From CAZEJK01 sp964512045 (GTDB lineage: Bacteria > Acidobacteriota > Thermoanaerobaculia > Thermoanaerobaculales > Sulfomarinibacteraceae): a stretch of DNA of 39,538 nucleotides. Both the position numbers and the translations under genes were made by a program. Location: assembly GCA_964512045.1 (NCBI GenBank), contig CAZEJK010000022.1, positions 1 to 39,538 of the forward strand. The letters run 5' to 3'. Shown here one piece after another: positions 19,442 to 27,924 of this stretch. Numbering within the stretch: position 1 is the stretch's first letter; each line of letters begins with the position of its first letter. The notes under the pieces were generated by a model. That model saw only the letters and a program-made list of their open reading frames with translations, did not search any database and was not told where the DNA came from.

Positions 19442-21607
19442 ATGGGATCGCATCCAGAGGATAGCAGGATGATCGGGACACCGCCGTACCACCCGGGTAT
19501 GGCGCAGTATGTGCACGATCCGGAGCACCACGGCTGGGCGGCGGAGGACTCGGAAGGCGAGATCAACATCCGCGAGTACCTGATGCTTCTCTGGTCCGGC
19601 CGTTGGATCATCGGCGTCTCGATCGTTCTGATGCTGCTGGCCGGGCTCGCCTGGTCACTGACCCGAACCAAGATGTACGCGACGTCGGCGACGTTGTCGT
19701 TGGACGCCAAGCCGCCGCAGATCATCAAGAACCAGATCCAGATGGGCGCCTCGTGGTGGGAGATCGAGCGCTACATCACGGAGCAGGTCCGAGTGCTCAC
19801 CTCGCGAACCCTGGCCGAGCGAGTGGCCGAGCGACTTGGTCTTGGGGGCGAAGGCGGCGATCCGGCGGGCAGGATCCTCGGAATGGTCGGTGTCGACACG
19901 GTGCGAGACTCCACTCTTGTGACGGTGTCGATGCGCGGCCGCGATCCGGTGCAGATCACCGAGTGGCTGAACACCTACGTGGACGAGTATCGCGAGCTCA
20001 ATATCGAGGAGAACCTGCAACGGGTACGGGAGGTGTACGACGTCATCCAGCAGAAGCTGGATCCCCTTCGCGACCAGCTGGAGCGCTCCGAGGAGCAGCT
20101 GATGGAGTTCCAGGAGCGGGAGGACTCCATGCTGTTCGCGAGCCAGGACAAGAACGTTATCTCCGAGCAGATCAACACACTCACCAGCGCGTACGCGGAA
20201 GCGAAGAACGATCGCATCCGCCTCGAGACCGAGATCAACGCCCTCGAGCAGCTCCGAGAGAACAACCTGTCCCTCGCGAGCTTCCCGGAGGTGATGCGTG
20301 ACGAGACCTTGAACACGCTGCGCAAGCAGCTGCAGGGGATCGAGCTGGAGCTCGACGAAAACCTCAAGACGTATCGGGAGGGTCATCCGGTCATCAAGGA
20401 CCTGCGCGGTCGTGAAGCCGGCGTCAAGGCGCAGATCCGCGACCGGATCGAGGCGATCATCGGCGCGCTGAGAACTGACTACCAGATCAAACGGCGCCGC
20501 GAGCAGTCGCTGTTCGCGAACATCCAGCAGCTCCGTAGGCAGTCGATCGACCTTTCGAAGGAGATGTTGGAGTTCGAGAAGCTCCAGCGCGAGTACCAGC
20601 AGAACAAGGCGTTTTACGAGCAGATGATGGCACGCTCGAAGGAAGCGGACATCTCTGGGACTATCGCCATCAACAACTCGCGCGTGATCGACGTTGCGCG
20701 GGTGCCATCTTCTCCGGTCTCGCCGAACATCCCGAGGACCCTGATGCTGTCCATTGTTCTCGGTGGGTTTTTCGGTGTCGGGTTGGTGTTTCTCGTGGAC
20801 TTCATGGACCAGTCGATTCGAACCCCGGAGGACGTGGAGCGGTACCTCGGCCAGGAGGTGTTCGCGGTGGTGCCGACCTACTCCGAGGAGAAGGCGCGCG
20901 CCATGCGGGAGATCTACCAGGGGTTGCGAACCGCCATCATGTTCGCTGCACGGGGCGAAGGCGGTCAGGTGGTCATGGTCACCTCGGCGGGTCCCGGCGA
21001 AGGGAAGACCACGACCACCTTCAACCTCGCAAAGGTGCTTGCAGCAGCGGGAAGCCGTGTGCTGCTTCTGGATGCGGATCTGCGCAAGCCTGCCGTTCAC
21101 CGCCTCGTGCACGTCAAGAACGTCCGCGGTCTCACATCGGTTGTGCTGGGGGAGCGAACGTTGGAGGACGTGCTCCACGTGTCGCCGGACGCGCCGAACC
21201 TGCATGCGGTGACGTCTGGACCTCTGCCGCCGAACCCTCCCGAGGTCTACGGAAAGGCGAGCTTCGCTCGGCTCCTCGAGGAGGCCCGCCAGAGCTACGA
21301 CTGGATCCTCGTCGATACGCCCCCGGTCATTGCGGTGACCGATCCGGTTGTGTGCTCGAAGCTGGTGGACATGGTCGTGATGGTGGTGCGGTACGGAGAG
21401 CTGAACCGGAAGATGGTTCAGGGCGCGTTGCGCGACCTCTCGCGAGCCGGATCGCGGGTTGCCGGGGTCGTCGTGAATCAGGTCGATGTGGAACGGGACC
21501 ACTACTACTATGACTCCTACTACTACTCGTACTACCACTACGGCTATGGATCCGCGGCACGCGGTACGAGCGGTCAGGCGCGAGCGCAGCCTGGCAACAG
21601 CGGTTGA
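19442..21607 (+). CDS. Wzc-like polysaccharide co-polymerase / tyrosine autokinase
   Basis: This 721-residue inner-membrane protein controls polymer length and export. The N-terminal Wzz domain starts with REYLMLLWSGRWIIG and TM1 (about 55-75). A long periplasmic coiled-coil region follows (about 170-400, e.g. QQKLDPLRDQLERSEEQLMEF), then TM2 (LMLSIVLGGFFGVGLVFLV, about 435-455). The cytoplasmic BY-kinase domain has Walker A GPGEGKTTTTFNLAK (about 517), Walker A' LLLDADLRKP (about 540) and Walker B ILVDTPPV (about 622). The tail holds ten tyrosines within 18 residues (about 685-702), the autophosphorylation cluster. The start may be ATG 19442 (AAGGG ahead) or ATG 19469 (GAGG ahead). A cognate phosphatase is not in the window. 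Confidence 0.94.
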   Translation: MGSHPEDSRMIGTPPYHPGMAQYVHDPEHHGWAAEDSEGEINIREYLMLLWSGRWIIGVSIVLMLLAGLAWSLTRTKMYATSATLSLDAKPPQIIKNQIQMGASWWEIERYITEQVRVLTSRTLAERVAERLGLGGEGGDPAGRILGMVGVDTVRDSTLVTVSMRGRDPVQITEWLNTYVDEYRELNIEENLQRVREVYDVIQQKLDPLRDQLERSEEQLMEFQEREDSMLFASQDKNVISEQINTLTSAYAEAKNDRIRLETEINALEQLRENNLSLASFPEVMRDETLNTLRKQLQGIELELDENLKTYREGHPVIKDLRGREAGVKAQIRDRIEAIIGALRTDYQIKRRREQSLFANIQQLRRQSIDLSKEMLEFEKLQREYQQNKAFYEQMMARSKEADISGTIAINNSRVIDVARVPSSPVSPNIPRTLMLSIVLGGFFGVGLVFLVDFMDQSIRTPEDVERYLGQEVFAVVPTYSEEKARAMREIYQGLRTAIMFAARGEGGQVVMVTSAGPGEGKTTTTFNLAKVLAAAGSRVLLLDADLRKPAVHRLVHVKNVRGLTSVVLGERTLEDVLHVSPDAPNLHAVTSGPLPPNPPEVYGKASFARLLEEARQSYDWILVDTPPVIAVTDPVVCSKLVDMVVMVVRYGELNRKMVQGALRDLSRAGSRVAGVVVNQVDVERDHYYYDSYYYSYYHYGYGSAARGTSGQARAQPGNSG

Positions 21608-21658
21608 CAACTGGTGTGTCAGGGCGTTACAGTTCGGGTGAAGTCTAGGAGGCCGAAC

Positions 21659-22129
21659 ATGCGGCGTTTGCTCATCTTCAGTCTGGTCGCGGTGCTGGCG
21701 GTTCCGGCGTTCGCTCAGGTTGCGCTGCGAGAGGAGCCCGAGCCAGAGGCCATTACTGTCGGCGAGCTTGCTCAGATCGTCGTCGAGATGTTCGTCTATC
21801 CCCCGGATCAAGCTCCGCAGATGTCACCTCAGGAAGCGTTCGAGCTGATGCTCTCGATGGAGATGGGATCGTATGGGTGGGACGCGGGCGACACTGTGAC
21901 CCAGGAGATGCTGGCGACTGTTGCCAGCCAGGTTGGTGCGCCGTATCAGGCGGGCGACCCGGATGCCGCGGTGTCCTACGACTACGCTGTCAAGGTGCTG
22001 ATGAGCTACAAGGCGAAGTTCCGTAAGTATGTCAGCGCCTACGTTCTGCAGCATGGCACCACCATGGATGCGAACGGCGAGCTGTACGAGGATGCGCCGA
22101 CGGGCGCGGTGAGCGTAATCGACTTCTAG
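21659..22129 (+). CDS. Small secreted protein at the end of the exopolysaccharide genes
   Basis: I do not recognise this 156-residue protein. It has a clean signal peptide (MRRLLIFSLVAVLAVPAFAQ) and an acidic, mostly helical mature part. The mature part includes EAITVGELAQIVVEMFVYPPDQAPQ, then a Met-rich stretch around ELMLSMEMGSYGWDAGDTVTQEML, and ends TGAVSVIDF. The ITVGELAQIV...GWDAGDTVTQEML pattern recalls S-layer-homology-like modules but is too short to call. The ATG follows AGGAGG at seven bases, better than an upstream in-frame ATG at 21614. It lies 51 bases after the Wzc-like gene, so it is likely the last gene of that operon and periplasmic. Confidence 0.7.
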   Translation: MRRLLIFSLVAVLAVPAFAQVALREEPEPEAITVGELAQIVVEMFVYPPDQAPQMSPQEAFELMLSMEMGSYGWDAGDTVTQEMLATVASQVGAPYQAGDPDAAVSYDYAVKVLMSYKAKFRKYVSAYVLQHGTTMDANGELYEDAPTGAVSVIDF

Positions 22130-22141
22130 CGGCTCAAAACT

Positions 22142-22198
22142 CCGTATCTTCGAAAGTTCGAAGCAAAGCTCGAGAGTTGAGTTCTAAGTTCTGAATTT
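22142..22198 (+). repeat. Intergenic palindromic repeat, copy C
   Basis: This is the inverted copy of positions 1-57, 50 of 57 bases identical, with mismatches concentrated in a seven-base variable patch. It contains CTTCGAA-ag-TTCGAAG (arms perfect, only the two central bases differ from copy A). It begins 12 bases after the stop of the secreted-protein gene, so relative to the preceding gene its orientation is the same as in copies A and B. Confidence 0.75.
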
Positions 22199-22204
22199 TC
22201 AGTT

Positions 22205-22397
22205 CTCAATGCCGCCCACCCTCCCCGGAGCCTACTTCGGAGGCCTGTGGCATCGAAGGGTGATCGAGCGCTCGCTGCAAGGGCAGTCTGGGTGGGCGGG
22301 GGACCTCATACCTAACCGCCAACGCGGCCGCGTTGGCGGCTGAGCGCAACGTGCACTCAAGCAGAGCTCCCACCTCCTCGTGGAGGTGGGTCTTTTG
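22205..22397 (+). ncRNA. Candidate structured small RNA with its own terminator
   Basis: Several strong stems are stacked. CCGCCCACCC (22212-22221) pairs perfectly with GGGTGGGCGG (22290-22299), enclosing a GCCT-TTCG-AGGC hairpin and CGAGCGCTCG. A 24-base perfect palindrome spans 22316-22339 (arms CCGCCAACGC and GCGTTGGCGG). TGAG...CTCA (22341-22357) follows, and then the terminator. I found none of the conserved blocks of SRP RNA, RNase P RNA, tmRNA or a riboswitch class I know. It could also be an untranslated 3' region of the exopolysaccharide operon. Confidence 0.4.
22369..22397 (+). terminator. Intrinsic terminator
   Basis: CCCACCTCC-tcgt-GGAGGTGGG is a perfect 9-bp stem with a four-base loop, followed by TCTTTTG. 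It stops plus-strand transcription coming from the exopolysaccharide genes or from a small RNA. Confidence 0.88.
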
Positions 22398-22613
22398 CTG
22401 CGTGCGCGTCACCGAGCTCCCGGTGCTTCGTGATCGCGTGTGCTCGATAGCCCAGTCGCTTCGTGTCGTTGGTGACCTTTCTCAAGACGAGAACAGGTGC
22501 AAAGGCAGGGAAGTGATGTGCGATCCGCTACAATCGGCGCACGAGATTTCGCTGCCGTGTGTCGATGCAATCAGCGGTCGACCGCGTTGGCGTGTTGGAC
22601 AGGGAGGTATGCG

Positions 22614-23390
22614 GTGGAGTACGAGAACCTCATGTGCGCCGATCAGGAGGGCGTACGCTGGATCACGGTGAACCGTCCTGCAAAGCTCAACGCCCTCAAC
22701 CGTGCAACCGTGGGGGAGCTGGCGACTGCGGCGGAGGCTGCAGCGAGAGACCCCGAAGTTCTCGCGGTGGTCGTCACGGGTGCAGGAGAGAAGGCGTTTG
22801 TTGCCGGGGCAGATATCGCGGAGCTGAACACCTTGGAGCCGGCGGAGGCGAAGGAGTTCGCTCTGCGCGGGCAGGCGGTGTTCTCTGCCATCGAGCGGAT
22901 GACCAAGCCGGTGGTCGCCGCGGTCAACGGCTATGCCCTCGGCGGCGGTTGTGAGCTGGCGATGGCCTGCCACTTCCGGGTCGCGGTGAGCACGGCGGTG
23001 TTCGGACAGCCGGAGGTGAAGCTGGGACTGATCCCAGGCTACGGCGGAACGCAGCGGTTGCCTCGGCTCGTTGGTCGCGGTAGAGCCCTGGAGATTCTGA
23101 CAACAGGCCGGAATGTTCCTGCGGAGGAGGCCGAACGGATCGGTCTGGTGCACCGCGTCGTGGAGCCAATGGCGCTGAGCCAGGCTGTCGAGGAGCTTCT
23201 CAAACCGATCTTGCGGAATGGGCCGCGTGCGGTCGGTTCCTGTCTGGACGCCGTGAGCTATGGACTCGACATGCCGTTTGATGATGCGCTGCTGTTCGAG
23301 GCGACGCTGTTCGGCCTCGGTGCGGGCTCGGAGGAGATGCGCGAAGGGACCGCCGCATTTCTGGAGAAGCGGAAGCCTGCGTTTCGGTAG
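22614..23390 (+). CDS. Enoyl-CoA hydratase (crotonase family)
   Basis: The enzyme hydrates trans-2-enoyl-CoA to 3-hydroxyacyl-CoA. It has 258 residues, the typical crotonase length: VNRPAKLNALN, the oxyanion region AGEKAFVAGADIAEL, GYALGGGCELAMACHFRVA carrying the first catalytic glutamate, and GQPEVKLGLIPGYGGTQRLPRL carrying the second. Both acids are present, so true hydratase activity is likely. The start is GTG at 22614, with GGGAGG seven bases ahead; the frame is open further upstream but that part is not crotonase-like. It stands alone in the plus direction and converges with the epimerase gene 61 bases away. A 7-bp inverted repeat (23412-23418 with 23434-23440) lies between them. Confidence 0.93.
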   Translation: MEYENLMCADQEGVRWITVNRPAKLNALNRATVGELATAAEAAARDPEVLAVVVTGAGEKAFVAGADIAELNTLEPAEAKEFALRGQAVFSAIERMTKPVVAAVNGYALGGGCELAMACHFRVAVSTAVFGQPEVKLGLIPGYGGTQRLPRLVGRGRALEILTTGRNVPAEEAERIGLVHRVVEPMALSQAVEELLKPILRNGPRAVGSCLDAVSYGLDMPFDDALLFEATLFGLGAGSEEMREGTAAFLEKRKPAFR

Positions 23391-23451
23391 ATGGTCTCGT
23401 GCGCGGCGCACAGCTCCCAGCAGGGTCTCGGGCGGGAGCTTGGAGGTGGCG

Positions 23452-24384
<933 letters not shown>

Positions 24385-24451
24385 CGATCCCCCTTCCGGA
24401 GCTGGCATTGTAGCGCAGCGGTGTGTCCGGCGTTCGACAGGAGCAGCGTGG

Positions 24452-24587
24452 TATAATGACCTCTGGTACGGCAAGTGCCGATATGCGAGATGGATACCAA
24501 CGTTCCGTGAGGTCTGGGTGCGCCCGAAACCGGTGGGATGGGCGACGTATGGTGGTTCTCCGAGCCACTGCTGCGGGGAGCTAGTCG
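24452..24587 (+). promoter_or_regulatory. TATAAT box and long structured leader of the DUF4388 gene
   Basis: A perfect -10 TATAAT (24452-24457) lacks a good -35 at 17 bases. The resulting leader would be about 125 bases. CGGCA-ag-TGCCG forms a small hairpin. Near the start codon, CTCC (24558-24561) can pair with GGAG of the ribosome site (24577-24580), while GTGG (24552-24555) can pair with CCAC (24565-24568), leaving CTCC in the loop. Control of translation by alternative pairing is possible, not shown. Confidence 0.4.
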
Positions 24588-25772
24588 GTGTCAATTAGCG
24601 GCAATATCCGTACCATGCCGTTTGCCGACCTGCTGCAGTGGGTGACCTCGAGCAGGAAGACCGGGACGTTGGTGATCGAGGGGTCGCAGTACATCAAGAA
24701 GCTCCATTTCCGGGAGGGCACCGTCGTTGCAGCCTCGTCGGAGAACCCCCGTGAGTTCCTCGGCTTCTACCTGGTAGGTTGGGGGTATCTCGGCGAGGAA
24801 GAGCTCCAGCATATGCTTGATATGCAAGAGCGGCACGGAACGATGCTCGGAGAGCTGCTCGTCATCATCGGTCGCCTGACCCGTGAGGAGCTCGAGCATC
24901 TGCTGCGGGTGAAGACCGAGGAGTCGATCTACGACCTGTTCATCTGGGAGGAAGGCGAGTTCCGGTTTCTCGATGGCGTGATGCCAGTTCGAAAGTTCCA
25001 GCCGTTGCAGCTACAGGTCGACTCGCTGATCCTGGAAGGTGTTCGCCGGCAGGACGAGTGGCGTCGGATCCTCAAGGTGATCCCCGACGCAACGTACATC
25101 CCGAAGGTGGTACGGGCGGTCGATGTGCAGCAGATGGGGCAGGTCGAGCTGGCCATCCTGCGCGAGATCGATGGCCAGCAGAGCATCGAGCAGATCGCCA
25201 TGGCCAGCCGGCTCCCGGAGTTTCACATCTTCAGCTTCGTGTACTACGGGGTGGAGGCACATCTGTTCGACCTCCTGTCACCGACGGGACCGCCAGTACC
25301 GATTCCCGGGTTCAGCCGCTCGGCGTGGCGGGTCCTACTCAAGGACGCGGAGCGTTCGTTGAAGGAGGGGGATCTTCTCGGCTGCTTTCAGCAGGTCAAG
25401 GTGCTGAGGGAGAAGTACCCGGAGCACAGAGACGTTCAAGAGCACGCGTCGGGAATCGAGAGCAAGCTGAAGGCGGAGCTGGACCGGGCCGCGATTCAGC
25501 CAACGGCAGTCCCGGAGCTGGCCATCCCGATGCAGGAGCTGACCAAGCTGGACTGTGGTCCTCTCGAGGGCTTCGTTCTCTCCCGAGTGAACGGCATGTA
25601 CACCATCGGGCAGATCATGCAGACCCTGCCGGGCTCGGAGATCGAGAACCTGCTGATCTTTCGCCGGTTGATCGAGCGCGAGGTCATTCGGCTCGAGCAC
25701 GGAACCGAGAGCAGCCCGAGCAAGGAGTTCTCCGGGCCGCCGATCCCGAAGCAGCAGCGGGGGGGCGGTTGA
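24588..25772 (+). CDS. DUF4388 (PATAN-type) domain protein
   Basis: The 394-residue cytoplasmic protein opens with a DUF4388 domain (MSISGNIRTMPFADLLQWVTSSRKTGTLVIEG, LHFREGTVVAASS, then about 100 residues to YDLFIWEEGEFRFLDG). A middle region contains two winged-helix-like segments (QVELAILREIDGQQSIEQIA and its echo GFVLSRVNGMYTIGQIMQTL near 340). A tetratricopeptide-like helix pair lies between them (LKDAERSLKEGDLLGCFQQVKVLREKYPEH). DUF4388/PATAN proteins occur widely in signalling of deltaproteobacteria, Acidobacteriota and cyanobacteria, often with receivers; this one has none. The start is GTG with GGGGAG seven bases ahead; the next in-frame ATG lies inside the domain. Its output is unknown. 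Confidence 0.85.
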   Translation: MSISGNIRTMPFADLLQWVTSSRKTGTLVIEGSQYIKKLHFREGTVVAASSENPREFLGFYLVGWGYLGEEELQHMLDMQERHGTMLGELLVIIGRLTREELEHLLRVKTEESIYDLFIWEEGEFRFLDGVMPVRKFQPLQLQVDSLILEGVRRQDEWRRILKVIPDATYIPKVVRAVDVQQMGQVELAILREIDGQQSIEQIAMASRLPEFHIFSFVYYGVEAHLFDLLSPTGPPVPIPGFSRSAWRVLLKDAERSLKEGDLLGCFQQVKVLREKYPEHRDVQEHASGIESKLKAELDRAAIQPTAVPELAIPMQELTKLDCGPLEGFVLSRVNGMYTIGQIMQTLPGSEIENLLIFRRLIEREVIRLEHGTESSPSKEFSGPPIPKQQRGGG

Positions 25773-25817
25773 GGCGCGTGTGATACGGGACGTCCGCCGG
25801 ACGCCGACTCAGATGCC

Positions 25818-26021
25818 TCAGGTGAAGCCGCTGCAGCTCGCTCGAGCTGTGGAGCTGGACGATGCCGTAGCCGTGCTTGCGGACGCGAAGGTCGAGAGCT
25901 GACGCTGGGTGTCGGTCGATCCACACCGTGGACAGGGAACCTCGCGGTTGTTCGAGCTCATCGGCTGCAGCTTGGAGAACGTGTTCTGGCAGCTGGTACA
26001 ACGGTACTCGTAGATTGGCAT
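25818..26021 (-). CDS. FmdB-family zinc-ribbon protein
   Basis: This 67-residue protein has the FmdB-type zinc ribbon: MPIYEYRCTSCQNTFSKLQ followed by CPRCGS, giving a C-x2-C...C-x2-C site, then RQLSTF and a Ser/Ala-rich tail. The family is small, widespread and often called a putative regulator; its biochemical role is unsettled. The ATG follows GGAGG. It starts 33 bases after the ArsR-family gene on the same strand, so the two probably share the promoter at 26452-26480. Confidence 0.88.
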   Translation of the reverse strand: MPIYEYRCTSCQNTFSKLQPMSSNNREVPCPRCGSTDTQRQLSTFASASTATASSSSTARASCSGFT

Positions 26022-26054
26022 GACGCGCCTCCGATGACGATCCTCAGGGTTTGG

Positions 26055-26423
26055 TCATGGCTGGCCGGAGATGGTGGCGGCTGCCGGGCTCCACTCGTCA
26101 CGTCCCCTGGCGATCATATCGCGATCACGGTCAACCCGGTGCTCCAGAGACTCGCAGACGTTCTCGCAGATGGTGAAGACGCCCTCATCGATGATCCGGT
26201 AGAAGACATTGAGACCCTCACGGCGGCAGTCCACCAGGCCGGCTCTCTTGAGAACCGACAGGTGCTTGGAGATGTTCGCCTGGCTGCCGCCAACTCGGGA
26301 CAGGATGTCGGACACGCAGAGCTCGCCGGAGTGCAAGCAGTGCAGGATTCGAAGTCGAGTCGGGTCGGCCATTGCCTTCAACGTGTCTGCGATCCGTCCG
26401 AGAAGCTCCTCTGAAGGGTGCAC
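26055..26423 (-). CDS. ArsR-family transcriptional regulator
   Basis: This 122-residue winged-helix regulator has an N-terminal helix (HPSEELLGRIADTLKAMADPTRLRILHCL), GELCVSDILSRVGGSQANISKHLSVLKRAGLV as the DNA-reading helices, the wing CRREGLNVFYRI, and a C-terminal dimer helix. The alpha-3 metal motif ELCVCDL of classic ArsR is ELCVSDI here, keeping only one cysteine. Cysteines also occur in ENVCESL and VDCRRE, so thiol or redox sensing is as plausible as metal sensing. The start is GTG at 26423, with GGAGG seven bases ahead. It likely represses its own promoter, where a short palindrome sits next to the -10, and perhaps the divergent DedA gene. Confidence 0.92.
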   Translation of the reverse strand: MHPSEELLGRIADTLKAMADPTRLRILHCLHSGELCVSDILSRVGGSQANISKHLSVLKRAGLVDCRREGLNVFYRIIDEGVFTICENVCESLEHRVDRDRDMIARGRDEWSPAAATISGQP

Positions 26424-26441
26424 GGTATGCCTCCATACATG

Positions 26442-26480
26442 ACCAGTTGGTAATATAATCGAAGCCTGACGAGGTGTCAA
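26442..26480 (-). promoter_or_regulatory. Promoter and putative operator of arsR-fmdB
   Basis: On the minus strand: TTGACA (26475-26480), 17-base spacer, TATATT (26452-26457). The -35 is perfect, the -10 is 5 of 6, and the spacing is ideal. Directly downstream lies ACCA-AC-TGGT (26442-26451), a short inverted repeat placed to block initiation, a likely ArsR-protein site. Confidence 0.8.
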
Positions 26481-26528
26481 GGTGGACAAAGGCCCGAGAG
26501 CCTCATGGCTCGACCAGCTCGGTCGCGG

Positions 26529-26534
26529 TATACT
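26529..26534 (+). promoter_or_regulatory. Leaderless -10 box of the DedA-like gene
   Basis: TATACT lies six bases before the ATG at 26541, with no Shine-Dalgarno between them. The -35 is poor. Transcription would start at or next to the A of ATG, giving a leaderless message. Confidence 0.5.
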
Positions 26535-26540
26535 GCCGGC

Positions 26541-27200
26541 ATGGAGATCGGGCTCTCGGGAGCGGTGGAGGCGCTGGCGCCGCACGCTGTTCTGCTGGCA
26601 TTGGCATTGCCCGTGGTCATGCGATTCGTAGGGCACGCGCTTCCCGAGGAGCTCTTCATGATTGCGATCGGCGTGGTCGCGAGCCGCGCCGAGTCGCACG
26701 CGGACGCCTCGTTGCTGCTGGCGGCGGTGTTCATCGGCCACCTGATCGGTGATCACGTCATGTTCTGCGTGGGCATCTGGCTCGAGCGCCGTTCTGGGGG
26801 CTTCCCCAGGCTTGCTGAGCGGATCCATCCGTTGGTCCACCGTCTGCGAGCGCGTCCGAGTCATCTGCTCGGGTTCATCCCCGGCCGTGTGTTTCCATTC
26901 GCTCGTGGTGCTTGGATGGCCGCGTGTGGCTACGTCAAGGTACCGCTGTGGCTGTATACCAGCATCGATGCGTGTGCGATCGCAGCACATATCGCGTTCT
27001 GGTGCGGGCTCGGCTGGTTTTTTGCCGGTCAGGTATCAAGCCTCGAGATCGTCGTGGAGGCAGCACCGGTGGTGGCGGGTTGGATTGCAGCGACCCTGAT
27101 CGCTGCGGCCCTGAGCGTTATGCTGTGGCGACGGAAGGCGCCAGCCTGGCTCAAGGAGTGGACGGTGAACGACTCCTGGTTCGTCTCCCGGCCCGGGTAG
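26541..27200 (+). CDS. DedA/VTT-family inner-membrane protein
   Basis: The 219-residue protein has about five hydrophobic segments. It carries the DedA-type features GHLIGDHVMFCVGIWLERR (family G-x-x-x-GD-x4-Y-x-G block) and LGFIPGRVFPFARGAWMAACGYVKVPLWLY (family F-x3-R-x2-P-x2-R...G...M...F block). It retains the arginines and the GD acid seen in flippases of this group. Family members move undecaprenyl phosphate or phospholipids and support proton homeostasis; the cargo here is unknown. I take the ATG at 26541, since the upstream ATG adds an Arg-rich stretch and overlaps the promoter. Its last 50 bases overlap the 3' end of the convergent ABC ATPase gene. Confidence 0.8.
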   Translation: MEIGLSGAVEALAPHAVLLALALPVVMRFVGHALPEELFMIAIGVVASRAESHADASLLLAAVFIGHLIGDHVMFCVGIWLERRSGGFPRLAERIHPLVHRLRARPSHLLGFIPGRVFPFARGAWMAACGYVKVPLWLYTSIDACAIAAHIAFWCGLGWFFAGQVSSLEIVVEAAPVVAGWIAATLIAAALSVMLWRRKAPAWLKEWTVNDSWFVSRPG

Positions 27201-27924
27201 CGAGGACGTCCTCCACGTCTCCTTCAGCGATCAGCCTTCCCCGCTCGATCGCTCCAGCTCGGCTGCACAGGAACCGGATGACATCGGTGTCGTGCGAGAC
27301 GAGAGCAATGGCGAGACCGAGCTCGCGCTGCAGACTGGACAGGTGCGCGAGGATCAGCCACTTCGAGCGGACGTCGAGGGAGGCGACGGGCTCGTCGAGG
27401 ATCAGAAGACGAGGCTGACAGGACAGAGCCCGTGCGAGGGCGACGCGTTGCCGTTGGCCACCGGACAGCTCGGTCGGCCGCCGTCGAGCGGTGGACTCGG
27501 GAAGACCCACGGTGTCGAGCAGGCGCCGAGCTGCGGTGTGACGGGTCGAGCGGTCAACGATGCCCAACGCGAGCAGCGGCTCGATGACGATCGTCTCCAC
27601 GGTGAGCCGTGGGTTGAGGGCAAGGGTGCTGTCCTGAAATACCGGTTGGAAGTGGCGACGGAGGGTGCGGAGCCGCCGACGGGACGACAGAAACAGATCG
27701 TGGCCGTTGATCTCCACCGTACCTTCATCGGGCTTCTCCAGGCCAAGTAGCAAACGGACCAGTGTGGACTTGCCGGCGCCGGAGCTTCCGATGATGCCGA
27801 ACGTCTCTCCAGCCTGTACCTCGATTGAGACACCATCTACCACCGCGTGGTACTCCGAGCTACCGTGGCGGCGGTAGCGTCGGACCAGCGAGCTGGCTTT
27901 GAGGAGCGGTGGCTCAGTCATCAT
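27151..27924 (-). CDS. Oligopeptide-type ABC transporter ATPase (DppF/OppF-like)
   Basis: This 257-residue ATP-binding subunit has Walker A GSSGAGKSTL (about 47), Q-loop VFQDSTLALNP, signature LSGGQRQR, Walker B LLILDEP and switch histidine LVSHD. The RYRRHG...AVVDGVSIEVQAGETFGIIG start is that of the Dpp/Opp family second ATPase. Two adjacent ATGs (27924 and 27921) overlap the stop of the preceding ATPase gene by 11 or 8 bases, implying translational coupling and a heterodimer. No permease or solute-binding protein gene is found in the window on either side, which is unusual for this family. The C-terminus is short (RRTRSRSPSTP) and lacks the cysteine-rich extension of its partner. Confidence 0.92.
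   Translation of the reverse strand: MMTEPPLLKASSLVRRYRRHGSSEYHAVVDGVSIEVQAGETFGIIGSSGAGKSTLVRLLLGLEKPDEGTVEINGHDLFLSSRRRLRTLRRHFQPVFQDSTLALNPRLTVETIVIEPLLALGIVDRSTRHTAARRLLDTVGLPESTARRRPTELSGGQRQRVALARALSCQPRLLILDEPVASLDVRSKWLILAHLSSLQRELGLAIALVSHDTDVIRFLCSRAGAIERGRLIAEGDVEDVLATRAGRRTRSRSPSTP

Larger units (their letters stand above)
22130..22613. other. Non-coding gap between the exopolysaccharide genes and the enoyl-CoA hydratase
   Basis: 484 bases without a convincing gene. In order: repeat copy C (22142-22198), an adjoining hairpin made of CTGAA-tt-TTCAG inside TTGAG...CTCAA (22177-22209), a structured candidate RNA (about 22205-22397) ending in an intrinsic terminator, and a -10-like TACAAT at 22529-22534 that could serve the enoyl-CoA hydratase gene. 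Confidence 0.6.

Noticed and set aside
19655..21811. A 718-codon minus-strand frame antisense to the Wzc-like gene
   Set aside because: It is the shadow of a clear tyrosine-kinase/co-polymerase gene and has no ribosome site.
22205..22397. SRP RNA, 6S RNA, RNase P RNA or tmRNA for the structured gap
   Set aside because: The GGAAG...AGCAGC loop of SRP RNA, the RNase P core blocks and the tmRNA acceptor end are absent. 6S RNA has too little primary sequence to decide by eye, so it is left as an unassigned candidate.
24452..24587. Cobalamin or cyclic-di-GMP riboswitch in the DUF4388 leader (GCCACTG resembles part of a B12 box)
   Set aside because: The rest of the conserved cores is missing, and the resemblance is a few bases only.
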